NCBI RefSeq assembly: GCF_900046475.1
Contig: NZ_FCOU01000009.1
Location: 1 to 64,000 of the forward strand
Direction of reading: 5' to 3'
From: Collinsella ihumii
Lineage (GTDB): Bacteria > Actinomycetota > Coriobacteriia > Coriobacteriales > Coriobacteriaceae
DNA length: 64,000 bases
Every line of letters begins with the position of its first letter. Position 1 is the first letter of the stretch. The notes beneath the pieces are model-generated. The model made no database searches. It was not told where the DNA came from and was given only the letters and a program-made list of their open reading frames with translations. Positions 25,305 to 33,514 of this stretch are shown piece by piece. A program made the position numbers and the translations under genes.

Positions 25305-26795
25305 ATGTTGAAGAAACGAACGATAGCATTACTCTTGTGTTTCTGTGTTTTTTGCTGCCTGAGTATTTTGATAGCGGCACAGCCCGTCTATGCTCAGGAT
25401 GGATACCAGAAAAATACTGTTGATTACCGTGAGATTGATGACTATCTGCGATCCGCCGTAGACAATGCCCATATTCCCGGAATGTCCGTGACGATTGCAA
25501 ACAAAGATGCGGTACTATTTTCCGGGAATTATGGAGACTGCGAAAGCAGCGAAACGCCTTTTTATCTGGGTTCGGTCAGTAAATCCTTTACCGCCGTCTG
25601 CATCATGCAGCTGGTTGAGCAGGGGAAAGTTGACCTGAATGCACCTGTCTCCGCATATCTGCCGGGTGCAACCGATGGTGACAGGATTTCAGTGAGCCAA
25701 CTGCTGAATCATACAAGCGGTCTTGGCCAGTACCAGACCTTAGAAAATTATAAGATCGTGAACGAGCAGGGTGTGCATCATTACGCCAATGTAAATTATT
25801 CCCTGCTTGGCGAAATAATCGAGGCTGTCAGTGGTGAATCGTTCAGTTATTACATAACGGAGAATCTCTTCGAGCCGCTGCAGCTTTCCCATACTGCCGC
25901 TACGCAGGACGAAAGCGAGAAAAAAGGTCTGATTGATGGCTATACAAACTATTGGGGCTTCAACATCAAAACAAGCCACAAATATCCTTCCTCCAAGGAT
26001 GACTGGATTACCGTCCCTGCCGGTTACATCTCATCCTCCACAGAAGACTTGGGGAAATACCTACAGATGTATCTGAATAGAGGAAGCGGCATTCTTTCAG
26101 AATCCAGCATCGATACGATGTTTTATGGGGATACCATCTATGTGGATGGCGACATCCCTTATTGGTACGGGTACGGGTGGACGCGTATCGAGGCTCCTCT
26201 TTCTGAGCCGGTTCTGCAGCACAACGGCCTTGTCGAAACCGGGAACGCCTGCATCTTTCTGCTGCCGGAAAGCAGCCTTGCGATGGCTGTTACGGCCAAT
26301 GTAAACGATTATTTTGCAGCAAACGCCATGATAGATTCGCTGGGGTGGGGCGTGGCGCTCATGCTCCTGGGGGATGCGCCAAATGAAATATCGGGCAGCA
26401 CGTATGCCCTGAACCATCTCTGGCTCAACCTGACTATGTTGGCTGTACTGACAGTAGCAATCATTCCGTTATGCCGACTTTCCAAATACCGGGAACGCGT
26501 ACTGCTACTGCGCGGCAACAAATTGCCGGGAGTGTACTCTTTGATTGGCTTGCATTTTCTTTTACCCGCCTTCCTGCTGATGGCTGTTCCAGTATTGTTG
26601 AAAATTCCCCTCTGGGTCGTTCAGGCTTTTGTTCCTGACGTTTTCTTGACCATTATTGTTTCTGCTGTACTGCTTCTGGCCGTAGGCTTTCTAAAGGGAG
26701 GGATTCTATGGGCGCACAAGAAGACAATACGAACAAGACAAGTCTCCGGAGGAGGCCATGGATCCTCCGGCTATGCGCCGGATTGTTCATCCTGA
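25305..26795 (+). CDS. Membrane-anchored serine hydrolase (beta-lactamase/penicillin-binding-like fold)
   Basis: 496 residues. A signal peptide (about 1-30) is followed by a class-C-type domain with S90-V-S-K93, Y160-A-N162 and H306-N-G308, the three motifs expected of an active serine beta-lactamase-fold enzyme. Four C-terminal hydrophobic helices (about 370-465) follow. Relatives with this layout are usually esterases or D-Ala peptidases; resistance to antibiotics should not be assumed. GGAGGAGG lies upstream. Its 3' end overlaps the next gene by 88 bases. Codon use is Firmicute-like. Confidence 0.85.
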   Translation: MLKKRTIALLLCFCVFCCLSILIAAQPVYAQDGYQKNTVDYREIDDYLRSAVDNAHIPGMSVTIANKDAVLFSGNYGDCESSETPFYLGSVSKSFTAVCIMQLVEQGKVDLNAPVSAYLPGATDGDRISVSQLLNHTSGLGQYQTLENYKIVNEQGVHHYANVNYSLLGEIIEAVSGESFSYYITENLFEPLQLSHTAATQDESEKKGLIDGYTNYWGFNIKTSHKYPSSKDDWITVPAGYISSSTEDLGKYLQMYLNRGSGILSESSIDTMFYGDTIYVDGDIPYWYGYGWTRIEAPLSEPVLQHNGLVETGNACIFLLPESSLAMAVTANVNDYFAANAMIDSLGWGVALMLLGDAPNEISGSTYALNHLWLNLTMLAVLTVAIIPLCRLSKYRERVLLLRGNKLPGVYSLIGLHFLLPAFLLMAVPVLLKIPLWVVQAFVPDVFLTIIVSAVLLLAVGFLKGGILWAHKKTIRTRQVSGGGHGSSGYAPDCSS

Positions 26796-27367
26796 TTTTT
26801 ACAGTTGGTTTTATGCTCATCGGTGGAGGGATTCTCTATTCAGCCCATCAAGAAGAGGCCGGTTATACTGGCACCACAACAGGCAAGGTTGTGGGATACG
26901 AAAGCAGGATGGGAGATGCTGATGATTCCTTCCGATATTTCTATGCGCCAATCGTCCGCTATAAAACAACGAAGGGCAGCCTCTGCACAGGGATTGGGAA
27001 CGTATGGACATCCAGCCGCCCATTTGAAGTTGGGGAACAAATAGATATCCGATATAACCCGATACAAACAGATGTAGTCAATGTAGAAGGATACGGCGTT
27101 TCCGTGAGCTATAAGCTGGGCATTGCCTTTTTCCTGTTTGGTTCTGCAGTATCCGTGCTCCTGCTGATTTTCCTGATATTGACAAAGCTTATCCGCGATC
27201 CGGATAAAAGGGAGCAGATCATGGGCAAACTAGTGGCAACCATTATTGCGCTGTTTATTGCCGGAGTATGGTGTATGTTGGCAGGGATAAAAATCACGCT
27301 GGCTGTTTTTGGGCTGCTGGGGCTATATGCCCTTTTCCAGCATTATAAAAAGAGGAGGGAACCATAA
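26708..27367 (+). CDS. DUF3592-type membrane protein
   Basis: 219 residues. A first helix (about 22-45), an extracytoplasmic beta-rich part (YFYAPIVRYKTTKG; FEVGEQIDIRYNPIQTDVV) and two or three further helices fit DUF3592 proteins of unknown function. A good AAGGGAGGG site lies inside the preceding gene, so the 88-base overlap appears real and the two are translated from one message. Confidence 0.72.
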   Translation: MGAQEDNTNKTSLRRRPWILRLCAGLFILIFTVGFMLIGGGILYSAHQEEAGYTGTTTGKVVGYESRMGDADDSFRYFYAPIVRYKTTKGSLCTGIGNVWTSSRPFEVGEQIDIRYNPIQTDVVNVEGYGVSVSYKLGIAFFLFGSAVSVLLLIFLILTKLIRDPDKREQIMGKLVATIIALFIAGVWCMLAGIKITLAVFGLLGLYALFQHYKKRREP

Positions 27368-27819
27368 AGTCCTCTCAGAAGATCGCCAAAGAACTGGCAG
27401 CGATTGAGCACGAAATCCGCATCCACAATACTACTTTTGAGGGGCTCACAGAAAATCTTCAGCTAAGCCTGGACATGATTGAGGATTGCGGAAAGTATTA
27501 TCGCAATGCCGATAACGCTACTAAGCGCCTTCTCAACCAGGCTATCTTCAAGAAAATCTATGTGAGCAACGCAGAAGATGATGAGTTAAAGATTGAGCCT
27601 CAGTTCCGAGCGCCATATGATCAGATACTGGAGCCCATTAAAGATGATCTAGCAAAGATCAACCGGACGAAACAAACCATGTCAGATAGACTTCAACAGT
27701 TTATCGAGACGGCAAAAGGCCACATCCAAGCAATCTTTGGATGTGGCCTTAATGCGGACAATAATTCCAATTTTATCGAGAATACTTCGAACCAATCAAA
27801 ATTTTTTTGGTCAGATTAG
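27367..27819 (+). pseudogene. C-terminal remnant of a large serine recombinase
   Basis: The frame is open from the end of the DUF3592 gene and reads SSQKIAKELAAIEHEIR ... YYRNADNATKRLLNQAIFKKIYV ... PYDQIL, the helical C-terminal region of large serine recombinases of the TndX/Pin-related type found on Firmicute conjugative elements. The N-terminal catalytic domain and the recombinase and zinc-ribbon domains are gone, and no start codon with a ribosome site is present. Confidence 0.75.
27716..27750 (+). repeat. 14-bp inverted repeat within the recombinase tail
   Basis: AAGGCCACATCCAA (27716-27729) and its exact complement (27737-27750) flank a 7-base loop. There is no T-run. It may be an intrinsic hairpin of the original element, or the overlapping end of its transcription unit. 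Confidence 0.6.
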
Positions 27820-27965
27820 TTCGAGTAAGAATATTCTGGTCGGCCTGATGACCGTGCGGATTCGACGCATGGTTGGCCAGGCTGCAGGGCTTTTCCGCGC
27901 CCGACTCCCCTTGTTCGTTATGAACTTCTGATAATATATGTTATGTCAACTAGATAGAAACTGAA

Positions 27966-28005
27966 ATAGGCCTCGTGCATCCCCCTTCGGGTGCACGAGG
28001 CCTAT
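27966..28005. terminator. Hairpin downstream of degV
   Basis: ATAGGCCTCGTGCA pairs perfectly (14 bp) with TGCACGAGGCCTAT across a 12-base loop. On the minus strand TTTCAG follows. It lies 13 bases past the degV stop. Confidence 0.75.
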
Positions 28006-28017
28006 CGCTCTTCGGGC

Positions 28018-28890
28018 TTACGCCCACTCGTAGCCGATGATCAGGCCGGATTCCTCTGCGTAATACGAGCACAGCCCGCCGCACGGAAGGATCTTGACCT
28101 CAGCCTGTGGCCAGGACTCCTGGATCGCGTTCTTCAGCTCGAGCGCGGCGCGCTCGTTGTCCACGTGATCGATGTAGACCAGACCGCCGTGGAAGCCGTC
28201 TTGCGCCATGCACTCGACGGTCTTGCGGTACGTCTTCTTCTCGCCGCGTGTCGGACCTACGATCTTGATCGTACCCTCGGCGCTCGCGGTCCCGAGCATC
28301 CGTATGTTGAGCTTGCTTGCGATCGATCCTGCGAGACGCGGCATGCGGCCGCTTTTGACGAGGTTGTCATAGCTTGATAGCGAAAAGAGCACCGTCGAGT
28401 ACGCATCCAGGCGCTCGAGATACTCGACGACCTCCTCGAATGTCGGCGTGTGATGGCTCAGGTACCGATCGAGCAGATCGACGATGAGTTCCATCTTGCC
28501 GCCGGTGGCACGCGAGTTGAGGATGTAGATGTTCTTGCCCGAGATGATGCCCGCATGCTCGCGCGTGTACTCGTCGAGCACGATGTTGCGCGCCGTCGAG
28601 GCCGCCTCGTAGCTGCCGGAAAGGTTTGCCGAGATCGTGATGGCGATGACGTTGTCGGCACGGCGGAACTCCTCGGCCCACACGCCGACGCTTGGGCAGG
28701 AACTGGATGACGACTCGTTGGATTCGGCAACCTTGCGGTTGAGTTCGGATACATCGAGCTGCTCGTCATCGACGAACTCCTCGCCGCCGACATGGATGGT
28801 CAGCGGAACGGACGTGAACGTGGTATCAGGAGCCGATGGCTTCCAGCCCCTGAGGTTGCAACTCGAGTCAGCGACGATCGCCCAAGTCAT
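28018..28890 (-). CDS. DegV family fatty-acid-binding protein (FakB-like)
   Basis: 290 residues with the DegV start (WAIVADSSCNL), a middle AITISANLSGSYEAASTAR motif that contacts the acyl carboxylate in this family, and the C-terminal HVDNERAALELKNAIQE region. DegV/FakB proteins carry fatty acids to the FakA kinase for entry into phospholipid synthesis; no FakA is in this window. An insert around residues 60-75 (NESSSSSCPSVGVW) includes the typical Ser/Thr-rich lid. AAAGGAT precedes the ATG. Confidence 0.85.
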   Translation of the reverse strand: MTWAIVADSSCNLRGWKPSAPDTTFTSVPLTIHVGGEEFVDDEQLDVSELNRKVAESNESSSSSCPSVGVWAEEFRRADNVIAITISANLSGSYEAASTARNIVLDEYTREHAGIISGKNIYILNSRATGGKMELIVDLLDRYLSHHTPTFEEVVEYLERLDAYSTVLFSLSSYDNLVKSGRMPRLAGSIASKLNIRMLGTASAEGTIKIVGPTRGEKKTYRKTVECMAQDGFHGGLVYIDHVDNERAALELKNAIQESWPQAEVKILPCGGLCSYYAEESGLIIGYEWA

Positions 28891-29027
28891 GAGACATCCT
28901 TTCGATAGCTCCTGCCCCTCCAGTATAGGGCACTCCCCTCCTCATAGTTTTGAAAACTAGGTTGTTCGGTCGTAAAGACCATGTGAGTCGCTATACTTCT
29001 AGAAAACAGTAAGATTGGGGGCGCTCT

Positions 29028-29639
29028 ATGGAGCAGCACGTCACGATCATTCCCATGTTAGACTCGTCTGAGCGCATCACGCAGCAGGATGTGTCGCCGA
29101 CGGTTCTCCCCGATGCGTTTTTGACGTCTGACGTCGCATGCGCTGCAAAGCATTTCCATATGCCCCGCTACGATGAGCTTCCCAACGTCGAGTTGTATCG
29201 CGACCAGGTCATCGAGTACATCGAGCAGGTGCTCGGTCCCCTCTCGGGCTGTTCCGACGGTCCCTGGCTCACGCCCTCCATGGTCAACAACTATGTGAAG
29301 CAGCGGCTCGTTCCCGCCCCGGTCAAAAAGCTGTACGGGCGCGAGCAGATCGCCCGCCTGCTTACGATCTGCATCTTCAAGCAGTTTCTGCCGATCGATG
29401 CCATCGCTCGCCTGTTCCGCATCCAGAAGGTCACTTATCCGATCGATGTCGCGTTCGACTACGTGTCCGCGGAGATCAACAACGCGGTGGATAGCGCGTT
29501 TTCACGTCACGACGGCATGCGCAGGGACACGGCGTCGCTCGTGACGCGCGAGTCGCTGCTGGTGCGCAGCGCTGCCGCGGCTTTCGCGTCGAAGGTGTTT
29601 CTGATGAGCTATCTGGCTTTTGCGGGGTATGAAGGCTAA
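29028..29639 (+). CDS. DUF1836 protein
   Basis: 203 residues. The central part (YRDQVIEYIEQVL...WLTPSMVNNYVKQRLVPAPVKKLYGREQIARLLTICIFKQFLPIDAI) is the DUF1836 pattern, which looks like a MerR-type winged helix that may bind DNA. No catalytic motif is seen and the function is unknown. It is read divergently from degV across about 137 bases. Confidence 0.8.
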   Translation: MEQHVTIIPMLDSSERITQQDVSPTVLPDAFLTSDVACAAKHFHMPRYDELPNVELYRDQVIEYIEQVLGPLSGCSDGPWLTPSMVNNYVKQRLVPAPVKKLYGREQIARLLTICIFKQFLPIDAIARLFRIQKVTYPIDVAFDYVSAEINNAVDSAFSRHDGMRRDTASLVTRESLLVRSAAAAFASKVFLMSYLAFAGYEG

Positions 29640-29675
29640 AAAGAAGGCCCCGAGGACGCGATGGTCTTCGAGGCC
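29637..29675 (-). terminator. Terminator of the pgsA2-FHA-MerR operon
   Basis: A 12-bp stem with one mismatch (29646-29657 with 29664-29675) lies 12 bases after the merR stop. On the minus strand it is followed by TTCTTTTT. It is placed between converging genes. Confidence 0.75.
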
Positions 29676-29686
29676 AAAAACGGGCT

Positions 29687-30544
29687 TTATGCTCTGGGCT
29701 TTCTCGTGGCGCGCCGCTGGGGCAGCGGCTTGACGCCCGTGGAGCTCGCCTGCGTCGAGGCCGATTCGGCCTGCTTGGCGGCTTCTGCGCGCGTGATCTC
29801 GTCGTCGATGGAGTCGAGGTCTGCGTCCTCGACCACAGCGTTCAGCGACTCGAACACGCGGTTTTTGAGCAGCGCGGTGTGCACGCCGTCGGTCAGGTCG
29901 TGCAGCTTGTTGAACGCTCGCTCGAGCTTCTTGTTGCGCTCGTCATCGGAGTCGTCCGAGCTGATCATGCTGATGAGCACCTGCTCGAACATCGAGGACT
30001 CGCGGTTAGCGGACACCACGTACTGGCGAAGGTTGCGCGGCTCGATATGGAACCTGTTAAGCTCGGAGCACAGGCGGATGATCTTGAAGTCGCGACCGTC
30101 GACGAGCTCACGGTTCTGCGGGCTGCGGATGAGTCGGATCAGGTCGTTGTCGGCGAGCGCCCGGATGAAGGAGATCTCGACCCCGAGGAGGTCGGGGATG
30201 TCTTCGATCGGGTGGAGCTTCTGCTGGGTCTCACGAGGCTCCGACTTCATGGGAAGATCGGACAGCAGGCCGACCTCGTAGGCAAGCGTCGAGAGGTCGG
30301 TGGCGCTGTCCAGCTTCTGCTTGATGACGTTCAGCGGCATGTAGCGGGTCTTCTGGAGATGCAAGATGACCTCCAGGCGGTCGACATCCTCTTTGGAGTA
30401 CTGGCGATAGCCCTTGGGAGTACGGTGCGGCGTGATGAGCCCCTCGTCCTCCAAGAAGCGGATCTTGGAATTCGAGAGGTCGGGATACGCGCCACGAAGA
30501 TAGTTGACGACCTGGCCGATGCTGAGGTAACTGCGCTCAGCCAC
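29687..30544 (-). CDS. MerR-family regulator of the GarA cluster (Rv1828-like)
   Basis: 285 residues. An N-terminal MerR winged helix (YLSIGQVVNYLRGAYPDLSNSKIRFLEDEGLI...YRQYSKEDVDRLEVILHLQ) precedes a long helical region and a second MerR-like segment (DIPDLLGVEISFIRALADNDLIRLIR). This double-MerR form and its place directly after an FHA protein match mycobacterial Rv1828, which follows garA. Its targets here are unknown. It starts two bases after the FHA stop. Confidence 0.82.
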   Translation of the reverse strand: MAERSYLSIGQVVNYLRGAYPDLSNSKIRFLEDEGLITPHRTPKGYRQYSKEDVDRLEVILHLQKTRYMPLNVIKQKLDSATDLSTLAYEVGLLSDLPMKSEPRETQQKLHPIEDIPDLLGVEISFIRALADNDLIRLIRSPQNRELVDGRDFKIIRLCSELNRFHIEPRNLRQYVVSANRESSMFEQVLISMISSDDSDDERNKKLERAFNKLHDLTDGVHTALLKNRVFESLNAVVEDADLDSIDDEITRAEAAKQAESASTQASSTGVKPLPQRRATRKPRA

Positions 30545-30546
30545 CG

Positions 30547-30981
30547 CTACTCACCGGTTTCGATGCGCTCCGTCTGGCTTTCATGGTAGATCAGCGTGAA
30601 CGTGCCGATCTGAACCGAGGAGCCGTCATGAAGCGGCGCGGAGTTGACGATGGCGCCATCGACCCAAGTGCCGTTGAGCGAACCGAGGTCCTCGATCAGG
30701 ACGCCGGCGGCATTGCGGATGATCTTGGCGTGGGCGCGCGATACGGTCATGTCGTTCAGGAAGATGCCGTTGGACGGGTCGCGACCGATGGTGGTCTCTG
30801 CACCCTCGAGCTCGAAGGTGTTACCCGTCTGAGGCCCCTTGATGATCGTGAGAACCGGCGTGTTGGCCTGCACGTTCTTCATGAGGTCGGGCACGGTCGC
30901 ATCATCGACGGGCATACGGAAGACGCAGGTCGAATCTCCGGATTGGTCGAGACCAAACGGAGTGCGCATCATATCAGACAT
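30547..30981 (-). CDS. FHA-domain protein, GarA/OdhI-like
   Basis: 144 residues. The FHA domain (about 43-133) has the phosphothreonine-binding residues in place: R67 (IGRDPS), S81 (TVSRAHA) and N103-G104 (SLNGTWV). The N-terminal tail contains T18-C-V-F-R22, which resembles the T-S-V-F-R motif phosphorylated by PknB/PknG in GarA and OdhI. Those proteins control 2-oxoglutarate dehydrogenase and glutamate enzymes. The neighbours (pgsA-type enzyme and MerR) match the mycobacterial cluster. The GarA-like role is inferred from motif and context. Confidence 0.85.
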   Translation of the reverse strand: MSDMMRTPFGLDQSGDSTCVFRMPVDDATVPDLMKNVQANTPVLTIIKGPQTGNTFELEGAETTIGRDPSNGIFLNDMTVSRAHAKIIRNAAGVLIEDLGSLNGTWVDGAIVNSAPLHDGSSVQIGTFTLIYHESQTERIETGE

Positions 30982-31022
30982 AGTTTCTCCCTACGTCATC
31001 GAGTAAACGGTCAATACTTTTC

Positions 31023-31778
31023 CTATTCTACCCCACCGGAGCCGTGCGCGACCTCAGCGCCATACGGTTCATCGGAGTCATCAATCTCGGGGTTCAGGAA
31101 ATCGATGTCCTCTTCCTCGGGGTGCTGCAGCGCGTGCCTGATCGCGAACGCGCCCTTGATGGTGTACAGGACGGCGGTTATCAGCGAGAACACGCAGCCG
31201 GCGTAGACGAAGAAGATGCCGAGCGGCACGGGCTGTCCATTCAGGCCGGGGAACGCGGTGACCGATGCATCGAACAGTTGAGGTCCCTCGACCACGGGCA
31301 GGCCGAGCAACATGAGGGAAAAACCGCTCATGAGCAGCGCGGTTGCGATCTTGCCGGTGTAGACCACGTCGATGGGGCGACGATGGTAGCGGTGGACGAT
31401 GAGGTTTCCGCCCGCGAGGTACACGTCGCGCCCGATGATGAGGATGCAGACCCAGATGGGAAGCTCTCCCCTGCCAACAAGGCCCAAGACGCCTGTGAAC
31501 AGCAAGGCGCGGTCGACTACGGGATCCATCATCTTGCCGAGCCAGCTGACCGTCTTGGTCATGCGGGCGATCTGCCCGTCAAGCCAGTCGGTCGAGGCGG
31601 CGACGGCATAGATGATAAGAGCGATGTAGCGGTTCTCGTTCGTGATGAACAGGTACAGGAAAACGAAGGTGAGGACCAGGCGCGTGAAGGTGATGAAGTT
31701 GGAGATCGTGAAGATCTTATTCGAAGGGTAGTCGGATGTTCCGATGAGCTCCTTCTTGATCTTTTTCTTGAGGCTCAC
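31023..31778 (-). CDS. CDP-alcohol phosphatidyltransferase (second PgsA-like)
   Basis: 251 residues with about five hydrophobic helices. The catalytic motif STDWLDGQIARMTKTVSWLG followed by KMMDPVVDR has every conserved Asp, Gly, Ala and Arg. It is distinct from the PgsA at 8407. Candidates are a second phosphatidylglycerophosphate synthase, a cardiolipin synthase of the CDP-alcohol type, or a phosphatidylinositol-phosphate synthase. Sequence alone does not decide. The charged C-terminal tail (HPEEEDIDFLNPEIDD) is unusual. It is first in the FHA-MerR operon. Confidence 0.82.
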   Translation of the reverse strand: MSLKKKIKKELIGTSDYPSNKIFTISNFITFTRLVLTFVFLYLFITNENRYIALIIYAVAASTDWLDGQIARMTKTVSWLGKMMDPVVDRALLFTGVLGLVGRGELPIWVCILIIGRDVYLAGGNLIVHRYHRRPIDVVYTGKIATALLMSGFSLMLLGLPVVEGPQLFDASVTAFPGLNGQPVPLGIFFVYAGCVFSLITAVLYTIKGAFAIRHALQHPEEEDIDFLNPEIDDSDEPYGAEVAHGSGGVE

Positions 31779-31998
31779 GTCTCTCCCCCGTCATGGTACT
31801 CCTGCACTCAACTAGAGGAATGATACCCGAACCGCCTTTGTCTAACAGAAGAACATGCAAAAGGCCCATAGACCCACGGGCTTGTAGCCCTCTCCTTGCA
31901 TGACGGGACGCGTTCGCCGGGGTATGGGTACATGAAGAACGGTATTACCGGTTTCCCGGAAAGCTGCCAAGATCGTGACGTCAATTATGCTGAATTGA

Positions 31999-32031
31999 TA
32001 ACGAAAAGGCCAAGGCGAAAGCCCTGGCCTT
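31999..32031 (-). terminator. Terminator of tRNA-Pro
   Basis: On the minus strand AAGGCCAGGGC...GCCTTGGCCTT forms a hairpin followed by TTCG, nine bases after the tRNA CCA end. The remaining 200 bases up to 31779 hold no gene. Confidence 0.75.
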
Positions 32032-32039
32032 GAAGCTTC

Positions 32040-32116
<77 letters not shown>

Positions 32117-32149
32117 AAGCAATGCGCTGTCTCGCTGACAGCAAGGAGT

Positions 32150-32178
32150 ACTTTACTCACTTCTTCGGTTCAATGCAA
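32150..32178 (-). promoter_or_regulatory. Promoter of tRNA-Pro
   Basis: On the minus strand TTGCAT (32178-32173), a 17-base spacer and TAAAGT (32155-32150) lie about 34 bases before the tRNA 5' end. The IS1595-like element begins just upstream and leaves the promoter intact. Confidence 0.6.
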
Positions 32179-32201
32179 GTACCTTTTTCAAAAAAAATGA
32201 T

Positions 32202-32224
32202 CTTTTGCACAGTGTGGATAGATT
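32202..32224. repeat. Left inverted repeat core of the IS1595-like element
   Basis: A 23-base sequence starting CTTTTGCACAGTGTGG. Its exact complement lies at 33396-33418. Confidence 0.95.
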
Positions 32225-32273
32225 CGCCGTCCCGACTGCCTCGGTCGTATAATCCGAGATGACATAGCACGCC

Positions 32274-32360
32274 CGCGAGAGCGTCCCGCGGGGTGCCGCG
32301 CTCTCGCGACGTGGTGGTCCGGATCGCGCGGCATCCCGCGGGACGGGATCGGACCACCAC
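32274..32360 (+). promoter_or_regulatory. Two tandem hairpins in the transposase leader
   Basis: CGCGAGAGCG (32274-32283) pairs with CGCTCTCGCG (32299-32308). GTGGTGGTCC (32311-32320) pairs with GGACCACCAC (32351-32360), and the second stem ends directly before the transposase ATG at 32362. Such structures in IS leaders can hide the ribosome site when transcription enters from outside. Confidence 0.7.
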
Positions 32361-32361
32361 C

Positions 32362-33377
32362 ATGCGCGCAAGGAAGAAGATGCCCTCGGCGTCCGCGACG
32401 CCGTGGGACGGCGTCCCCGAATCGGACGTCACGCCCGCCCAGGCGCTCGTCGCCCGGGCCCACCGCGAGGCCTACGCCGCCAGGCACGCCCCGACCGCCG
32501 GGGACGCGGAGTTCCTCAACGGGTACGAGCGGGCATCCTGCCCGCGGTGCGCGTCGCCCGACATCGTGCGCGACGGTTTCGACTCGCGCGGCGTCAGGCG
32601 CTGGGCCCCGTGTCGTGCAGGACGATCACGAGCGGCACGGGGACCATCTTCGAGGGGCGCAAGGTGCCGGTCTCGGATTGGTGCGAGTTCGTCATCCAGC
32701 TGCTCTCCTTCGACAGCGTCCGCGAGATAGCCCGCTCGAACCGCAGGTCGCCGACCACCCCGCCCTGGTGGCTCGCCAAGCTCTTCCTCGTGCTCGACGG
32801 GATCCAGGACGGCACCGTCCTCTCCGGGCGCGTCCAGATTGACGAGACGTACTACCCGGTCCCCGCGGCGGAGGCCGAGCGCAACGCCGACGGCTCCCTC
32901 AAGCGGGGCCTGTCGCGCAACAAGCTGTGCATCGCGGTCGCGACCGACGGCCGGGGCCGGTCCGCCTTCGAGCCGTGCGGACGGGGCAAGCCGAGCGCGC
33001 GGAGGGCGCTCGCGGCCTACTCGGGCCACGTCGCGCGGGGCTCGACGCTCCTGCACGACAAGGAGAAGTCCCACCGCGCCCTGGTCCGCGAGCTCGGGCT
33101 CGCCAGCGTCGAGTACGACTCGAGGCGGCTGAAGAGCCTGCCCGACCGGGAGAACCCGCTGGCGGACGTGAACCGGCTGCACTTCCTGCTGAAGTCGTTC
33201 CTGGACGCCCACAAGGGCTTCGACCGCGCCGACCTGAAGGGATGGCTCGACCTGTTCAGCGTCATCGCCAACCCGCCGTCAGGCGCCATGGAGAAGGCCG
33301 CGATGGTGCTCGGTCGCGCCATGGAGTGCCCCGGTACGCTGAGGTACCGGGACTTCTATGGAGGAGGCCGCAGCTAG
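32362..33377 (+). pseudogene. IS1595/ISXO2-type transposase, frameshifted
   Basis: Frame one starts at 32362 and carries the zinc-ribbon start CPRCASPDIVRDGFDSRGVRRW. It then goes out of frame near 32605-32620 (..CCCCGTGTCGTGCAGG..). The second frame continues SCRTITSGTGTIFEGRKVPV and the catalytic half (IDETYYPV; ADVNRLHFLLKSFL). The expected second Cys pair of the ribbon is partly lost at the shift, so this looks like a mutation or sequence error, not programmed frameshifting. Confidence 0.8.
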
Positions 33378-33395
33378 GCGGCATATATGGAGTCA

Positions 33396-33418
33396 AATCT
33401 ATCCACACTGTGCAAAAG
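33396..33418. repeat. Right inverted repeat core of the IS1595-like element
   Basis: Exact complement of 32202-32224. It lies 18 bases after the transposase stop. Confidence 0.95.
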
Positions 33419-33514
33419 AGCATTGTTTCAAAAAAGTTTTGATCTAGAGGATATGGCCGCGCATCTATTCGGATGCGCGGCTCATTCTCGTCCAAGGAAT
33501 CCCCGATGGGAACG

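Larger units (their letters stand above)
24973..27830. mobile_element. AT-richer accessory block, probable remnant of a Firmicute-type integrative element
   Basis: Between the truncated IS110 gene and about 27,830 the base composition and codon use are visibly AT-richer than the neighbours (many AAA, ATT, GAA codons). The block carries a DUF4177-like gene, a serine hydrolase, a DUF3592 gene and the tail of a large serine recombinase. The recombinase tail at one end and IS110 at the other suggest what remains of an integrated element from a clostridial donor. Attachment sites cannot be defined. Confidence 0.6.
32191..33430 (+). mobile_element. IS1595-like insertion sequence
   Basis: About 1.24 kb bounded by inverted repeats with a perfect 23-bp core (32202-32224 and 33396-33418) and weaker A/T-rich matches outside. 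It contains one ISXO2/IS1595-type transposase gene with a frameshift and two leader hairpins. It is inserted between the tRNA-Pro promoter and the protease gene. The outer ends are approximate and no target duplication could be fixed. Confidence 0.85.

Noticed and set aside
25305-26795. Antibiotic-resistance beta-lactamase
   Set aside because: The membrane-helix tail and motif spacing fit esterase/peptidase-like serine hydrolases; nothing in the sequence shows drug hydrolysis.
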